Assembly (NCBI RefSeq): GCF_009928525.1
Contig: NZ_JAABOK010000004.1
Location: 553,684-617,683 of the forward strand
DNA length: 64,000 nt
Direction: 5' to 3'
Source: Chitinophaga solisilvae
Lineage (GTDB): Bacteria; Bacteroidota; Bacteroidia; Chitinophagales; Chitinophagaceae
This document shows positions 53,369 through 63,700 of this stretch, piece by piece (position 1 is the first letter of the stretch; each line of letters opens with the position of its first letter). A model generated the notes under the pieces. That model did no database searches and was not told the DNA's origin. It was given only the letters and a program-made list of their open reading frames with translations. Both the position numbers and the translations under genes were made by a program.

Positions 53369-55501
53369 TTATACGAGCAGCCCGTGTGCGCTGATCTTCT
53401 CCATAATGTCTTCTTCCCGGTAGGGTTTCATAATGTAATCATTCAGGCCGCAACGCAGGTACTGGGCAATATCATCGTCCATAACATTGCCGGTGATGGC
53501 AATGATGGTGATATTGGCCTTCTTCGGGTCGGGCAGCTGCCTGATTTCATGGGTCAGCGCGATGCCATCCATGCCTGGCAGATCAATGTCTGTCAGAATC
53601 ATGTCAAATGATTCGCGGGTAAACAAGCCAAGTGCTTCTTCGGCGGTGCCGGTGATCACATAGGATACCTGCAGGCGGTCGAGTAGCAGCGCCAGCAGTT
53701 TCTGATTAAGCACGCTGTCTTCCACTACCAGTAATCTCACGCCTGGGGGAGTGGGGGCTGTTGTTGCTTCGGGGGTAGGTGCATTGCTCACGGGTAACGT
53801 AATTTTAAGGGTGCCTGGCGTAGTGGTTACGGCCGGATACCTGATTTCAAAATTAAATATAGATCCTTTCCCTGGAACGCTCTTTACTTCTATATGTCCT
53901 TCGTGGAGATCAATGATTTTTTGGGCGATATGCAATCCCAGCCCGCTGCCTTTGGATATACCATTGCGCCCCTGGGTAAAGGCGTCGAACAATCTGGGCA
54001 GCTCGTCCGGCTGGATGCCGGCGCCGGTATCCTTTACCGCTATCTGTAAAACGGTACCTTCCCGCAGATGGGCTGTTACGGTGACTGCTCCCTTGGAAGT
54101 GTACTTGATGGCATTACCCACCAGGTTCATCAGTACCTGCTTCAGCCGGAAATTATCCCCATATACCTGCTGGGTAGTCGGAAAATATATATTCGTATGC
54201 AGCTGGAGGGATTTCATGTCTGCCTGTATCTGCAGGCTGTTACATACTTCCTCAATGGCGGTGCGGGGAGAAAACTTTTCTTTTTTAAGGGAAGGCTTGC
54301 CGCCTTCCATCTGCGTATAGTCCAGTACGTTATTGACGACAGATAACAGCATTTCGGCAGAATTACGTATAGCCGATGCCGTTTCTCCCGGCTTCTCCTT
54401 CTCCAGCTGGCTGGTATAGCCCAGCAGGGAGTGGATAGGCGTGCGTATCTCATGACTCATGGTAGATACAAACTCGCTTTTCTGACGGGCATACCTTTCC
54501 GCCTGTTGCTTGGCCCGCAACAGTGCCAGATCGTATTTGTACAACCGCATGATACCATATATAATGATGCCGGTCAGTAATAATAACAGCGGTATTTCCC
54601 AATAGCTATGCTTGTCAATACGGTAGAGCGAATTGCCGATATCCTTGCTGAGCATGTTCCTGCGGCGGTCAGTCTCTGCAATGAGGTCGCTTTTCAGTGA
54701 AGCCAGCAATTGCTGCAGGGTATTAAACAGCCGCTGGTTGGCCACCATGAGCGCGTACTCCTTGCGGTTCATGTTGGCATGACTCGAAGCTGCGTTGCGT
54801 ACAAACTGCTGGTAGGCCCGCTGCATCTGTTTGACAGAGGCCGCATTGTAGGCATGGCCTTCCATACTGGTGTCAGCACCCCTTTTGATAACACGTACCT
54901 GCTGGTTGGTTTGCCGCACAGTCACCTTGTTGGAGATAGCATCTTTCAGCCTGCCGAACAGTTTCTTTTTCCCCGGGCTGGTAGCAGAAGTAGAGGTGAT
55001 AATGGTATCTATCTGTTCGCGTACCGGAACTTTTATTTTACTGAGCTGCTGTACGATGACGGGCGTGGCGGTGGTATCCCAGCTCTGCGACAGTTGCAGC
55101 AGGGAATCCAGATATACTTTGGTGTGAAGGAATACCTGTGTTTTCTGTTCCTTGTCCTCCAGCAGCCCGTGAATACGCTTCTCTGCGGCAACCGCCCCGA
55201 TAGCAGTGTCGAGGTGCGCACTGATGGCCTGTAACGAGGTTACATACGCGTGCAGGTAAGACGGATCGTAGGTCAGTGTATAAAAACGGAAATCATTATC
55301 AGCAGCATATAATAACTGAATGGATTCATCAATATGCCTGGCATCGACTTTGGTAGCCACCAGGTCTTTTACGCCCGCGCTCAGCTGTTCAGAAGCCCTC
55401 TTGCGTAAAACAATGATCATAAAAAAGGTAACCAGTACCACTACCATCAATATCAGGATGGCAAACCTTATAAAGCTCTTTCGTTCGTGGGTGTTATACA
55501 T
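53369..55501 (-). CDS. Hybrid sensor histidine kinase with receiver domain
   Basis: About 710 aa from the ATG at 55501 (MYNTHERKS); an in-frame ATG nine codons earlier is possible. Order: membrane helix (ILILMVVVLVTFFMIIVL), about 250-residue periplasmic helical sensor, second helix (IPLLLLLTGIIIYGIMRLY), short coiled coil, HisKA with phospho-acceptor His in STMSHEIRTPIHSLLGY, HATPase with NLVGNAIKYTSKG, DTGAGIQ and GSGLGLHIA, then a C-terminal receiver with the phospho-Asp in MILTDIDLPGMDG and the late KPY lysine. No DNA-binding domain and no response regulator next to it, so the output partner is elsewhere. Signal unknown. Confidence 0.93.
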   Translation of the reverse strand: MYNTHERKSFIRFAILILMVVVLVTFFMIIVLRKRASEQLSAGVKDLVATKVDARHIDESIQLLYAADNDFRFYTLTYDPSYLHAYVTSLQAISAHLDTAIGAVAAEKRIHGLLEDKEQKTQVFLHTKVYLDSLLQLSQSWDTTATPVIVQQLSKIKVPVREQIDTIITSTSATSPGKKKLFGRLKDAISNKVTVRQTNQQVRVIKRGADTSMEGHAYNAASVKQMQRAYQQFVRNAASSHANMNRKEYALMVANQRLFNTLQQLLASLKSDLIAETDRRRNMLSKDIGNSLYRIDKHSYWEIPLLLLLTGIIIYGIMRLYKYDLALLRAKQQAERYARQKSEFVSTMSHEIRTPIHSLLGYTSQLEKEKPGETASAIRNSAEMLLSVVNNVLDYTQMEGGKPSLKKEKFSPRTAIEEVCNSLQIQADMKSLQLHTNIYFPTTQQVYGDNFRLKQVLMNLVGNAIKYTSKGAVTVTAHLREGTVLQIAVKDTGAGIQPDELPRLFDAFTQGRNGISKGSGLGLHIAQKIIDLHEGHIEVKSVPGKGSIFNFEIRYPAVTTTPGTLKITLPVSNAPTPEATTAPTPPGVRLLVVEDSVLNQKLLALLLDRLQVSYVITGTAEEALGLFTRESFDMILTDIDLPGMDGIALTHEIRQLPDPKKANITIIAITGNVMDDDIAQYLRCGLNDYIMKPYREEDIMEKISAHGLLV

Positions 55502-55747
55502 TATAGCATGGATTGGAAATGTCGGCATTAATTCTGGACAATAGGCTTAGACAGCTGTGAAAATAAAACAAATTCTTCTTTGATGCCAAGCTGTTTCTTA
55601 TGGTAAAACCCATTATAGATATGTGTTTCCAAACAAATTGGATATATATGAAGGTTTAAAATGTATTATTGTTATTTTAAATTCTTTAGAGAAGTAAATG
55701 TTATTAAAACGTAATTCGTACATTGTAATACTGTAATAAAAATTATA

Positions 55748-57001
55748 ATGAGATTCATCAGAAGAGGACTGCTGACGGTCACACTATGGGGCATATTGTT
55801 ATCTGTTGCCGCGCAGACAGCAGCACCCGACCGCAACTATGTATTCCGGCAGGTAAATGATCAGATCCTCAACAGAAATTTTTATTTCCTGGTATTGCTG
55901 GATAAACTACCGGGCATTAATAGAATACTGGAGAAGGATACCATCATGCTGCGCCTGGGAAATGTGTACCGGTCGCGCTTCGCTGCCCCCGGAAACAGCC
56001 GCTCTGCTCATCAGCTGGTGGCCCCGTTTCTGATAGACAGCGAACATATTGCTGCCGCTGCCGGTAACTGGAAATCATTGCAGCAGCAGTACCCGGCTGC
56101 TTTAAAGGAACTGACAACGGAGATGCGCCGCTCCGGCCTTTTCCAGCGGTATGCCGGTGATGAGGATACGCAGTTGTTAAGTCATGCCTGGCAGGATGCG
56201 TTGGAAGGTATCAACTATATCCTCAACGCCTATACGACCAATAAAGGGCTCCGCTACCCGAAAATTGATTCCGCCATTTACGCGGTAAACGGGCCGGAAT
56301 ACGCCAGGGCAGTAGAAGGACTGGTAGCTAAACGCCGTGCCGGTAAGGAAAAAGGCCTGTTTTACCAGCGGGCGCTCCGGCTGGCATCCGACCTGCTCCG
56401 CCTGAACAACCATGATGAATGCGCGCGTTACGAACCAATGTCCGGGACTAACCATAATGCCTATACGCAGGTATCGCGTACGGACTGGGACAAATTCCGT
56501 TATTCAGCCATCCTTATTCCGGGGGCCGGACCAGGCAATAAGGAACCTATCAGCGATTTCGGAAAGAACCGCTGCCGCATCGGGGCGGAATATTTCAGGA
56601 AAGGAGGCGCGGCTTTTATCATTGTCTCCGGCGGACATGTACATCCCATCGGTACACCATATGCAGAAGCCACGGAAATGAAAAAATACCTGGTGAATGA
56701 ATTAAAGATTCCCGCTGATGCAGTCATCATCGAACCTTACGCCAGGCATACCACTACCAATGTGCGCAACGCTGTACGGCTGGCCTGGTACAGCGGTATG
56801 CCAACAGATAAACCGATGCTCTGCGTATCTGATGCGCTGCAGCTCAGCTATATCAGCAGCCCCGTATTCATACAACGCTGCATGACTGAACTGGGGTATA
56901 TGCCGGCAAAGGCTATCACGCAGGAAGACCTGTATTTCCTGTCTTTCAAACCGCAACTGATATCGCTGCACGCAGATGCCCGTGATCCGCTGGATCCGTG
57001 A
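55748..57001 (+). CDS. YdcF/ElyC-like (DUF218) exported protein
   Basis: 417 aa with signal peptide (LLSVAAQTAA). The N-terminal half (about 20-220) is helical and unrecognised. The C-terminal half is a DUF218 domain: YSAILIPGAGPG, RIGAEYFRKGGAAFIIVSGGHVHP, EATEMKKYLV, AVIIEPYARHTTTNVRNA. In the SanA/ElyC/YdcF group this domain is linked to envelope maintenance or nucleotide/SAM binding, but activity is not settled. The C-terminal domain here is probably periplasmic. About 50 bases before the epimerase gene, same strand. Confidence 0.8.
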   Translation: MRFIRRGLLTVTLWGILLSVAAQTAAPDRNYVFRQVNDQILNRNFYFLVLLDKLPGINRILEKDTIMLRLGNVYRSRFAAPGNSRSAHQLVAPFLIDSEHIAAAAGNWKSLQQQYPAALKELTTEMRRSGLFQRYAGDEDTQLLSHAWQDALEGINYILNAYTTNKGLRYPKIDSAIYAVNGPEYARAVEGLVAKRRAGKEKGLFYQRALRLASDLLRLNNHDECARYEPMSGTNHNAYTQVSRTDWDKFRYSAILIPGAGPGNKEPISDFGKNRCRIGAEYFRKGGAAFIIVSGGHVHPIGTPYAEATEMKKYLVNELKIPADAVIIEPYARHTTTNVRNAVRLAWYSGMPTDKPMLCVSDALQLSYISSPVFIQRCMTELGYMPAKAITQEDLYFLSFKPQLISLHADARDPLDP

Positions 57002-57050
57002 TGCTGCAATAAAAGGAATAGTTGTTCGTCCTCATCTAAAAAACAATATC

Positions 57051-57977
57051 ATGGCTTTACATGTAATTCTGGGCGCCGGTGGCGTTATCGCCAATGAACT
57101 GACACGGGAACTGGTTAAAAACGGGCAGCAGGTACGCCTGGTGAGCCGCTCGCCCAGAGCCGCTGAAGGTGTTACAGACCTGGTGGCAGCAGATATCACC
57201 GATTATGCCCAGACCAGGAAGGCAGTAACCGGCGCGGCTGTAGTATATCTCTGCGCAGGTCTTAAATATGACAGGAAAATCTGGGGAGAGGCATGGCCCG
57301 CAATTATGGAAAACACCATCAACGCCTGCAAGGAAGCCAATGCCAGGCTGATCTTCTTCGATAACGTGTATTCATACGGGTTAGTAAACGGACCGATGAC
57401 AGAAGACACGCCCTATAATCCCTGCAGCGTGAAGGGAGAAATCCGTGCGAAAATTGTTATGCGGCTGCAGGACGAGGTCCGGGCCGGCAATATTACTGCT
57501 ACTGTCGCCAGAGCTGCAGATTTCTACGGGCCAGGCGCTGATAAAACCGGGTTCCTCAATATACTTATTATAGACAGGTTCAGGAAAAACAGCAGCGCGA
57601 TGTGGTTTGGCAAGGACAATGTAACACATAGCTATACCTTTACCCCTGATGCCGGCGCAGGCTTGTACCGGTTATCGCAGGACGAATCTTCCTGGAACCA
57701 GGTATGGCACCTGCCTACCTTTAACCCTGCCCCTGATGGCAAAGGATATGTAGAAATGATTGCCCGGCAGATGCAGGTGAAACCAAAATATATGAAACTG
57801 GGCAGTGTCATGCTCACCCTCTCCGGCCTGTTCGATACCACCATCCGGGAAATTAAGGAAATGCTCTACCAGAACGATTATCCCTACATCTTCGATTCCT
57901 CAAAGTTTGAAAAACATTTCGGATACAAGCCCACTCCATATGAAGAAGGAGTGAAGCAGACACTGAAAAACTATTAG
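57051..57977 (+). CDS. NAD-dependent epimerase/dehydratase family protein
   Basis: 308 aa extended SDR. The ATG at 57051 puts the Rossmann motif at the N-terminus: MALHVILGAGGVIANELTREL; an upstream in-frame start at 56976 overlaps the preceding gene. Further features: LVAADITDY, YLCAGLKYDRKIWGEAWP, FFDNVYSYGLVNGP with the active-site Tyr, and AADFYGPGADKTG. The YxxxK motif is not obvious because the Tyr is followed by VNGP. Substrate unknown; relatives act on nucleotide sugars or are NAD-binding regulators. The SAM riboswitch promoter begins right after its stop. Confidence 0.85.
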   Translation: MALHVILGAGGVIANELTRELVKNGQQVRLVSRSPRAAEGVTDLVAADITDYAQTRKAVTGAAVVYLCAGLKYDRKIWGEAWPAIMENTINACKEANARLIFFDNVYSYGLVNGPMTEDTPYNPCSVKGEIRAKIVMRLQDEVRAGNITATVARAADFYGPGADKTGFLNILIIDRFRKNSSAMWFGKDNVTHSYTFTPDAGAGLYRLSQDESSWNQVWHLPTFNPAPDGKGYVEMIARQMQVKPKYMKLGSVMLTLSGLFDTTIREIKEMLYQNDYPYIFDSSKFEKHFGYKPTPYEEGVKQTLKNY

Positions 57978-58001
57978 TCTACAAATTTTGTAGGAAATAA
58001 A

Positions 58002-58032
58002 TTTGGCGGATTGAATTTCTGTATTATCTTTG
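58002..58032 (+). promoter_or_regulatory. Bacteroidota-type promoter of the SAM riboswitch leader
   Basis: -33 TTTG (58002-58005), 19-base spacer, -7 TATCTTTG (58025-58032), an exact consensus match. Expected start near 58036, about 14 bases before the aptamer. Confidence 0.75.
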
Positions 58033-58049
58033 CATCAGTTCTTTAAGTC

Positions 58050-58159
58050 ACTTATCAAGAAAGGAGGAGGGAAATGGCCCGACGATACCTTAGCAACCTT
58101 CAGGCGCAAGCCTTGAAAGGTGCTGCATCCATCCTGGTGAATAACCGGGAAAGATAAGT
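58050..58159 (+). ncRNA. SAM-I (S-box) riboswitch
   Basis: P1 ACTTATC (58050-58056) pairs with GATAAGT (58153-58159). Inside are the conserved GAGGGA, TGGCCCGACGATACCTTAGCAACC, and the hairpins AGGCGCAAGCCT and ATCCTGGTGAATAACCGGGAA. The platform is an intrinsic terminator at 58201-58231. AGTCAGAT (58157-58164), which uses the 3' strand of P1, can pair fully (one G-U) with ATCTGGCT (58205-58212) in the terminator, giving a textbook OFF switch for the methionine gene at 58353. Confidence 0.96.
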
Positions 58160-58200
58160 CAGATTGTTAGTTTTATTTTACATTATTCAATATAATTAAA

Positions 58201-58231
58201 ACTCATCTGGCTGCCAGATGAGTTTTTTTTT
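58201..58231 (+). terminator. Terminator hairpin of the SAM riboswitch
   Basis: ACTCATCTGG (58201-58210) and CCAGATGAGT (58214-58223) form a 10-bp stem with loop CTG, followed by nine T residues. Its 5' arm competes with the P1-derived antiterminator. Confidence 0.95.
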
Positions 58232-58352
58232 GCCCTGTCATTCAGGGTAATGGCTCATCTGCAGGCATTACGCGTCCTCATCTTCTTCCTGATAAGCATT
58301 TCTTTCAGCACCATGTTTAATCAAATTTCATCAAACTAAAAATCAAAAGAAG

Positions 58353-59531
58353 ATGAGCACCATCACAGAACTGATTCATTCTATTCCCGTAGATCCGCAG
58401 ACAGGCGCCATTGCCGTACCTATTTACCAGACATCTACTTTTGTACAGGAGGCGCCAGGCGTCAACAAGGGCTATGATTATGCGCGTTCCAACAATCCTA
58501 CCCGTGCTGCGGTGGAAAAAATTATCGCGCAGCTCGAAGGAGGCGCGGCTGCATCAGCCTTCTCCAGCGGGCTGGCAGCCATCGATGCTGTGGTGAAGCT
58601 CCTTAAATCAGGCGATGAAATTGTAGCGGTAGATGATATTTATGGCGGTGCTTTCCGCCTCTTTCATAAAGTATATGAGAAATTCGGGATCAAGGTAACC
58701 TATGTCGATACTGCAGATACACAAGCGGTTTTTAACGCCGTTACGCCGGCTACCCGTCTCATCTGGCTGGAAACGCCCACCAATCCTACGTTGAAGATCT
58801 CTGATATTGAAGCCATCGGGAAGATAGCGAAAGCACATAATGCCTTGTTCTGCGTGGATAATACCTTCGCCTCCCCGGTGTTGCAGCAGCCGTTGCTACT
58901 GGGCGCAGATCTGGTGATTCACAGCGCTACCAAGTATCTCGGCGGCCACAGCGACCTCATTGCGGGTGTAGTCATTGCCAAAACACCGCAGCTGGGAGAA
59001 GAAATTAAATTCTATCAGAATGCCTGCGGTGCTATTCTGTCGCCGTTTGACAGCTTCCTGCTGATACGGGGCATTGAAACACTTCACCTGCGCATCAGGC
59101 AACACGGCGCGAATGCACAGGCCATCGCGGAATACCTGGAGCAGCATCCTGCGGTAGAAAAAGTGTACTATCCGGGATTGCCATCACATCCGAATCACGA
59201 GCTGGCAAAGCGCCAGAGCAAAGGATTTGGCGGTATTGTTTCCTTTACCCTGAAGGATGACAGCGCAGCGGCAGCTACTGCATTTGTAACCTCCACACAT
59301 TATTTTAAACTGGCGGAAAGCCTGGGGGGTATAAAAAGTCTGCTGTGTCATCCCGCGGAGATGACGCATAAGTCTATCCCCGCGGAAAAGAGAAGAGCGG
59401 CAGGCGTAAGCGACAGCCTGATACGCTTGTCTGTAGGACTGGAAGAAACCGCAGACCTGCTGGCAGATCTTGAGCAGGCGTTTAAGAAACTGCCGCAGCC
59501 CGTTTCGGAAGAAAACGCGTTACCAGCATAG
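58353..59531 (+). CDS. Cystathionine gamma-synthase/lyase-type PLP enzyme (trans-sulfuration)
   Basis: 392 aa Cys/Met-metabolism PLP enzyme. Motifs: IAVPIYQTSTFVQ, YARSNNPTRAAVE, FSSGLAAIDAV, VDDIYGGAFRLF, WLETPTNPTL and the PLP lysine K194 in SATKYLGGHSD. With SAM-I riboswitch control, a role in methionine formation is likely: cystathionine gamma-synthase (metB) or O-acetylhomoserine sulfhydrylase-type. Cystathionine gamma-lyase cannot be excluded because the subfamilies are close. Start gives the expected lead ELIHSIPVDPQTG. Its last 50 bases overlap the end of the convergent symporter gene. Confidence 0.92.
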   Translation: MSTITELIHSIPVDPQTGAIAVPIYQTSTFVQEAPGVNKGYDYARSNNPTRAAVEKIIAQLEGGAAASAFSSGLAAIDAVVKLLKSGDEIVAVDDIYGGAFRLFHKVYEKFGIKVTYVDTADTQAVFNAVTPATRLIWLETPTNPTLKISDIEAIGKIAKAHNALFCVDNTFASPVLQQPLLLGADLVIHSATKYLGGHSDLIAGVVIAKTPQLGEEIKFYQNACGAILSPFDSFLLIRGIETLHLRIRQHGANAQAIAEYLEQHPAVEKVYYPGLPSHPNHELAKRQSKGFGGIVSFTLKDDSAAAATAFVTSTHYFKLAESLGGIKSLLCHPAEMTHKSIPAEKRRAAGVSDSLIRLSVGLEETADLLADLEQAFKKLPQPVSEENALPA

Positions 59532-60693
59532 CAGCAACGTTGTCTCCCGTCGCATTGAGGATGGTGGCCAGCGGATCAACCAGTGTTCCGATGATCATCA
59601 GTGGCGGGAGGGCCTCCGGCGGAAATCCGTAGACGGACATGACCAGCATTTCGCCAATGTAGCCGCCATTGGGAATACCGCCTTCCACAATACTGGCAAT
59701 CACGGTAACGCCCAGGGCCATCAGAATGATGTCTGCACTGTTGAAGCTCTTGCCAAACATGGCGAAAACCACTGCCATCTTTATGATAGAAGATATACTG
59801 GAACCATCCTTATGCAGGGTAGCGCCCAGTGGTACCACCACATTGCCGATATCGTCGGGAACCCCCATTTTCTTTACCGCCACCAGGTTGGCCGGAATGG
59901 TGGCAATGCTGCTGGCGCTGCTCACCGCAGTAATGGTCGGAACAATATTATGCCTCCAGAAGGTTTTGATACCGTTGAGGCCACCCGCTACAAAAGCGTA
60001 AAAACTAAAACCAACCAGAAAATAAATAGTACCGAATCCGTAGTAGATACCAAGGGAGTGCGCGTAGGTACCGAATAACTTCGGACCTACGGTGCCTACC
60101 TGGTAAGCAAAATAAGCGCCCAGACCAACAGGCGCCGCTTTCATAATCAGTGTCAGCACATCTTTCATGACTTCGTTGCCGGAATGCAGAAAACCGCGGA
60201 AGGCAGCGCCGCTCTCGCCGGTACGCATGGCGGCAAGTCCTGTCAGCACAGAGAAAATAATGAAGGGCAGCATGTTCTTCCTGGACAGTAATTCGTAAAA
60301 CTCGTTTACTGTCAGCAACCGCGTAATTACTTCCCCCCAGTTGCCGGCAGCTTCCGGGTGTATGTCTTTTGACAGCTCTACGTGCTGATGTACCGGGAAG
60401 ATCCAGACAGCCACAATGGTGAGGAAAGCCGCTATCAGTAATGTACTGAGAAATACCAGGCTCATAACTCCCATGACCTTGCCCAGCCGGTGCGAGGCAT
60501 CGATGTGGGCGATGGCCGTAGCAATGGCGAAGAAAACCAGCGGTACCACCGCCGTCAGCAGCAGGTTCAGGAAGATGTCACCCACCGGTTTGATATACGT
60601 TACATTTTCACCCATGATCAACCCTGCGATGCTCCCTGCTATTATGCTACCCAGCAGCATAACGATACTGCCGTAATTTCTGATAAATCCCAT
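59482..60693 (-). CDS. Dicarboxylate/amino acid:cation symporter (DAACS, GltP/DctA-like)
   Basis: About 403 aa from the ATG at 60693 (MGFIRNYGSI); an ATG seven codons upstream is in frame. Eight hydrophobic helices plus re-entrant loops. HP1-like SSASSIATIPANL and the substrate/cation site NATGDNVAAML with the preceding LVDPLATIL are the family marks. It imports glutamate, aspartate or C4-dicarboxylates with Na+ or H+. Its 3' end overlaps the PLP gene by 50 bases on the other strand, so full-length transcripts from the two promoters would be antisense over that stretch. Confidence 0.94.
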   Translation of the reverse strand: MGFIRNYGSIVMLLGSIIAGSIAGLIMGENVTYIKPVGDIFLNLLLTAVVPLVFFAIATAIAHIDASHRLGKVMGVMSLVFLSTLLIAAFLTIVAVWIFPVHQHVELSKDIHPEAAGNWGEVITRLLTVNEFYELLSRKNMLPFIIFSVLTGLAAMRTGESGAAFRGFLHSGNEVMKDVLTLIMKAAPVGLGAYFAYQVGTVGPKLFGTYAHSLGIYYGFGTIYFLVGFSFYAFVAGGLNGIKTFWRHNIVPTITAVSSASSIATIPANLVAVKKMGVPDDIGNVVVPLGATLHKDGSSISSIIKMAVVFAMFGKSFNSADIILMALGVTVIASIVEGGIPNGGYIGEMLVMSVYGFPPEALPPLMIIGTLVDPLATILNATGDNVAAMLVTRFLPKRAAAVS

Positions 60694-60774
60694 AGAGATA
60701 GTAATTAAGTACAAGTTATAGCGGAATTCTCATTTCTGATCAGTATTTTTAGCCTTCCTTTATAAATGTGAACA

Positions 60775-63700
60775 ATGAACAGGATCTCGCTGAAATCAAT
60801 GGCGATAGGGGCCGTGCTGGTAGCCCTTACCGCGCTGTCTGCCTTTACGGCTACCGCCCAATACCGGCTGCGCTTCAATGGCGCCAGTAACTTCGTGGAG
60901 CTGAACGGCAAAGATATTCCGCCGCCCTACACGGTGGAATGCCTCGTCAGCCGAAACAAAATTACCACATATTCCACCCTGCTGACCGCCGGCGACTATG
61001 AAAGCGGCATCCGTCTGGAACAATATAACAACACCAACAAAATCGGGTTGACCCGCAAGGGAAAATTTGATGTGTTGTTTGATTATGAACTGCCGGTAGG
61101 TAAACTGACGCACCTCTGCCTGGTGGCGGACAGCGTAAGCACCGCCCTGTATATCGACGGGAAATTTATTCAACGGATAGACAAGAGCATTCCGCTGCCC
61201 TGCACCCAGATAGGTCTGGATGCCGACGGCTTCGGTACGCTCAACGCTACCGTGGATGAGCTTCGGATGTGGGACACGCAGCTGTCGCCCGAAACCATCG
61301 CCCGCCTTGCCTTTAAAGAGGTGACCGATAAGGATCCCGCCTATGCGCACCTGCTGCACTACTACAAATTTGATGAAGGGGAGAGCAACGTCGTGAAAGA
61401 TCATAAAGGCGCTCTCAACGGTAAAATCTTCCTGGCCAGCTACGAAAAAGTATATCCGCTGGACCTCGCCATCACCAATGTAGTTGCACCGCTCAATGGT
61501 AAAACCGCTTTCTCCTCCAAAGAGCCGGTAAGCATCCGGGTAACCAACCTGGGCACACAGCCGGTGAATACCCCCGTGCAGATACAATATACGCTGGGCT
61601 ACGGCGCTGCGATGAAAACGGTGACAGTACCTTTCAATCAGGAACCGCTGCCGCCGTACGCCATCCGCGACATTCTCCTGGAATCCGCTAATCTGTCAAC
61701 CAAAGGCATCTGGCCGCTGGAAGTAAAAGCGATACTGAAAGGCGATGAAAATAATGCGAATAATCAATTGTCTACCCACCTGCTGCTGAAAAAGGTGCCG
61801 CTGACAAATATCACCGGTATAAAGCAGCAGCCGGGCCTCATTACGTTCACCCTGGGCAATGCATTTGCACAGCTGCATTGGGTTGCGGAAGACATCTGGC
61901 GGCTGCAGGTCAACGCTGACGGCAAGTTTGAAGATGCCATGAAAAATGGCATTGTAGTATGGAATGGAGATAAAAAAATTAACTATCAGCTGAAAAATAA
62001 TAAGGATTACTATGAAGTCAGCACAGCTAAGGTAACCCTGCGTATCAACAAAGCACCTTTTCGTATAGCCATGTACGATAAATCCGGTAAGGCAGTGATG
62101 GAGGAAACGGCCCCGCTCAGCATGGGAGAGCAGGCAACGCAGACGCTCCGCCGCGGCGCGCAGGAGTACTTCTACGGCGGTGGTATGCAGAACGGTAACT
62201 TCTCACACCGCGACAGCATCGTGAACATCCGGAATAACTTCGGCAACTGGGGAACCAATACCACTTCCAACCCCGCACCGTTTTTTGTGAGCACTGCAGG
62301 CTACGGCATCTTCAGGAATACATTCAGCAAAGGCGCATACGATTTCCGTGATACCGTTGTGCTGGAACACGAAGGCTATGCACTGGATGCCTATTACTTT
62401 TACGGTCCAACCATCAAATCTGTACTGGAACAATATACCCATGTTACCGGGCGTCCGTTTATGGTACCGCGGTGGGGACTTGAATTCGGTGATGCAGACT
62501 GCTACAATAAAAAAGGTGTTACAGGAGATGTTATTCAGAAGATAGCCGCCGTATACCGTGAACAGCAGATGCCTGGAGGCTGGATATTACCGAATGACGG
62601 CTATGGCTGCGGTTACCAGGGGTTGGACACGGTGGTGCAGCGGTTGCACCAGCTGGGTTTCTACACAGGTCTGTGGACAGAAAACGGTGTGGAAAAGATC
62701 AAGGATGAAGTAGGGCGCCTCGGTACCCGCTGTATGAAGCTGGATGTGGCCTGGGTTGGCCCCGGCTATAAATGGGGCCTTGATGGCTGCCGCGCGGCAT
62801 TCAATGGCATAGAGCAAAATGCGGATGCCCGTGGTTTTATATGGTGCGTAGCCGGCTGGGCAGGCACGCAGCGATATGCTACCGTATGGAGCGGCGACCA
62901 GAGCGGTAACTGGGAGTATATCCGCTTTCATATACCCACCGTTATCGGTAGCGGACTGTCAGGCTTCAACTATGCCACCGGCGATGTAGACGGTATTTTC
63001 AAAGGCAGCGCCAAAACCTATGTGCGTGATATGCAATGGAAGTGCTTTACGCCGGTATATATGGGTATCAGCGGCTGGGCTAAGGCCGGCAAGCAGCCCT
63101 GGGCCTACGGTGACCCCTATACGTCCGTCAACCGTAAGTATATGCAGCTGAAGATGCGCCTTACGCCATATATGTATTCCTACTGCCGCGAAGCCTATGA
63201 AACAGGTACGCCGGTTTGCCGCGCTATGGTGCTGGAATATCCGGAAGACAGCATCACCTGGGGAAAAGCTACGCAGTATCAGTTCCTGAGCGGCGAATAC
63301 CTGCTGGTAGCCCCGGTATATAAAGATGAAGAAAAGCGTGACAGCATCTACCTCCCTGCAGGCAGATGGATGGATTATGAAGAGGGGGTAGCCTACGAAG
63401 GTGGCCGCTGGCTGAATAATTTCGCCGCCCCGCTGGACAAGCTCCCGCTGTTTGTAAAAGCAGGCGCCATCATCCCGAAATACCCGGCCATGCTCTATGA
63501 TGCGCAGCGCCCGAAAGATACCCTCACCCTGGAAATTTACCCCGGGGCCGACGGCCGCTTCAAACTATATGAAGACGATGGCGCCACACTGGCCTACCGG
63601 AACAATAACGCCTTTGCCTATACGAACATCACTTCCCGTACCAGCGGTAACCAGGTGACTGTCAGCGTAGGGGCCGCTTCCGGAAAATACAGCGGCCAGC

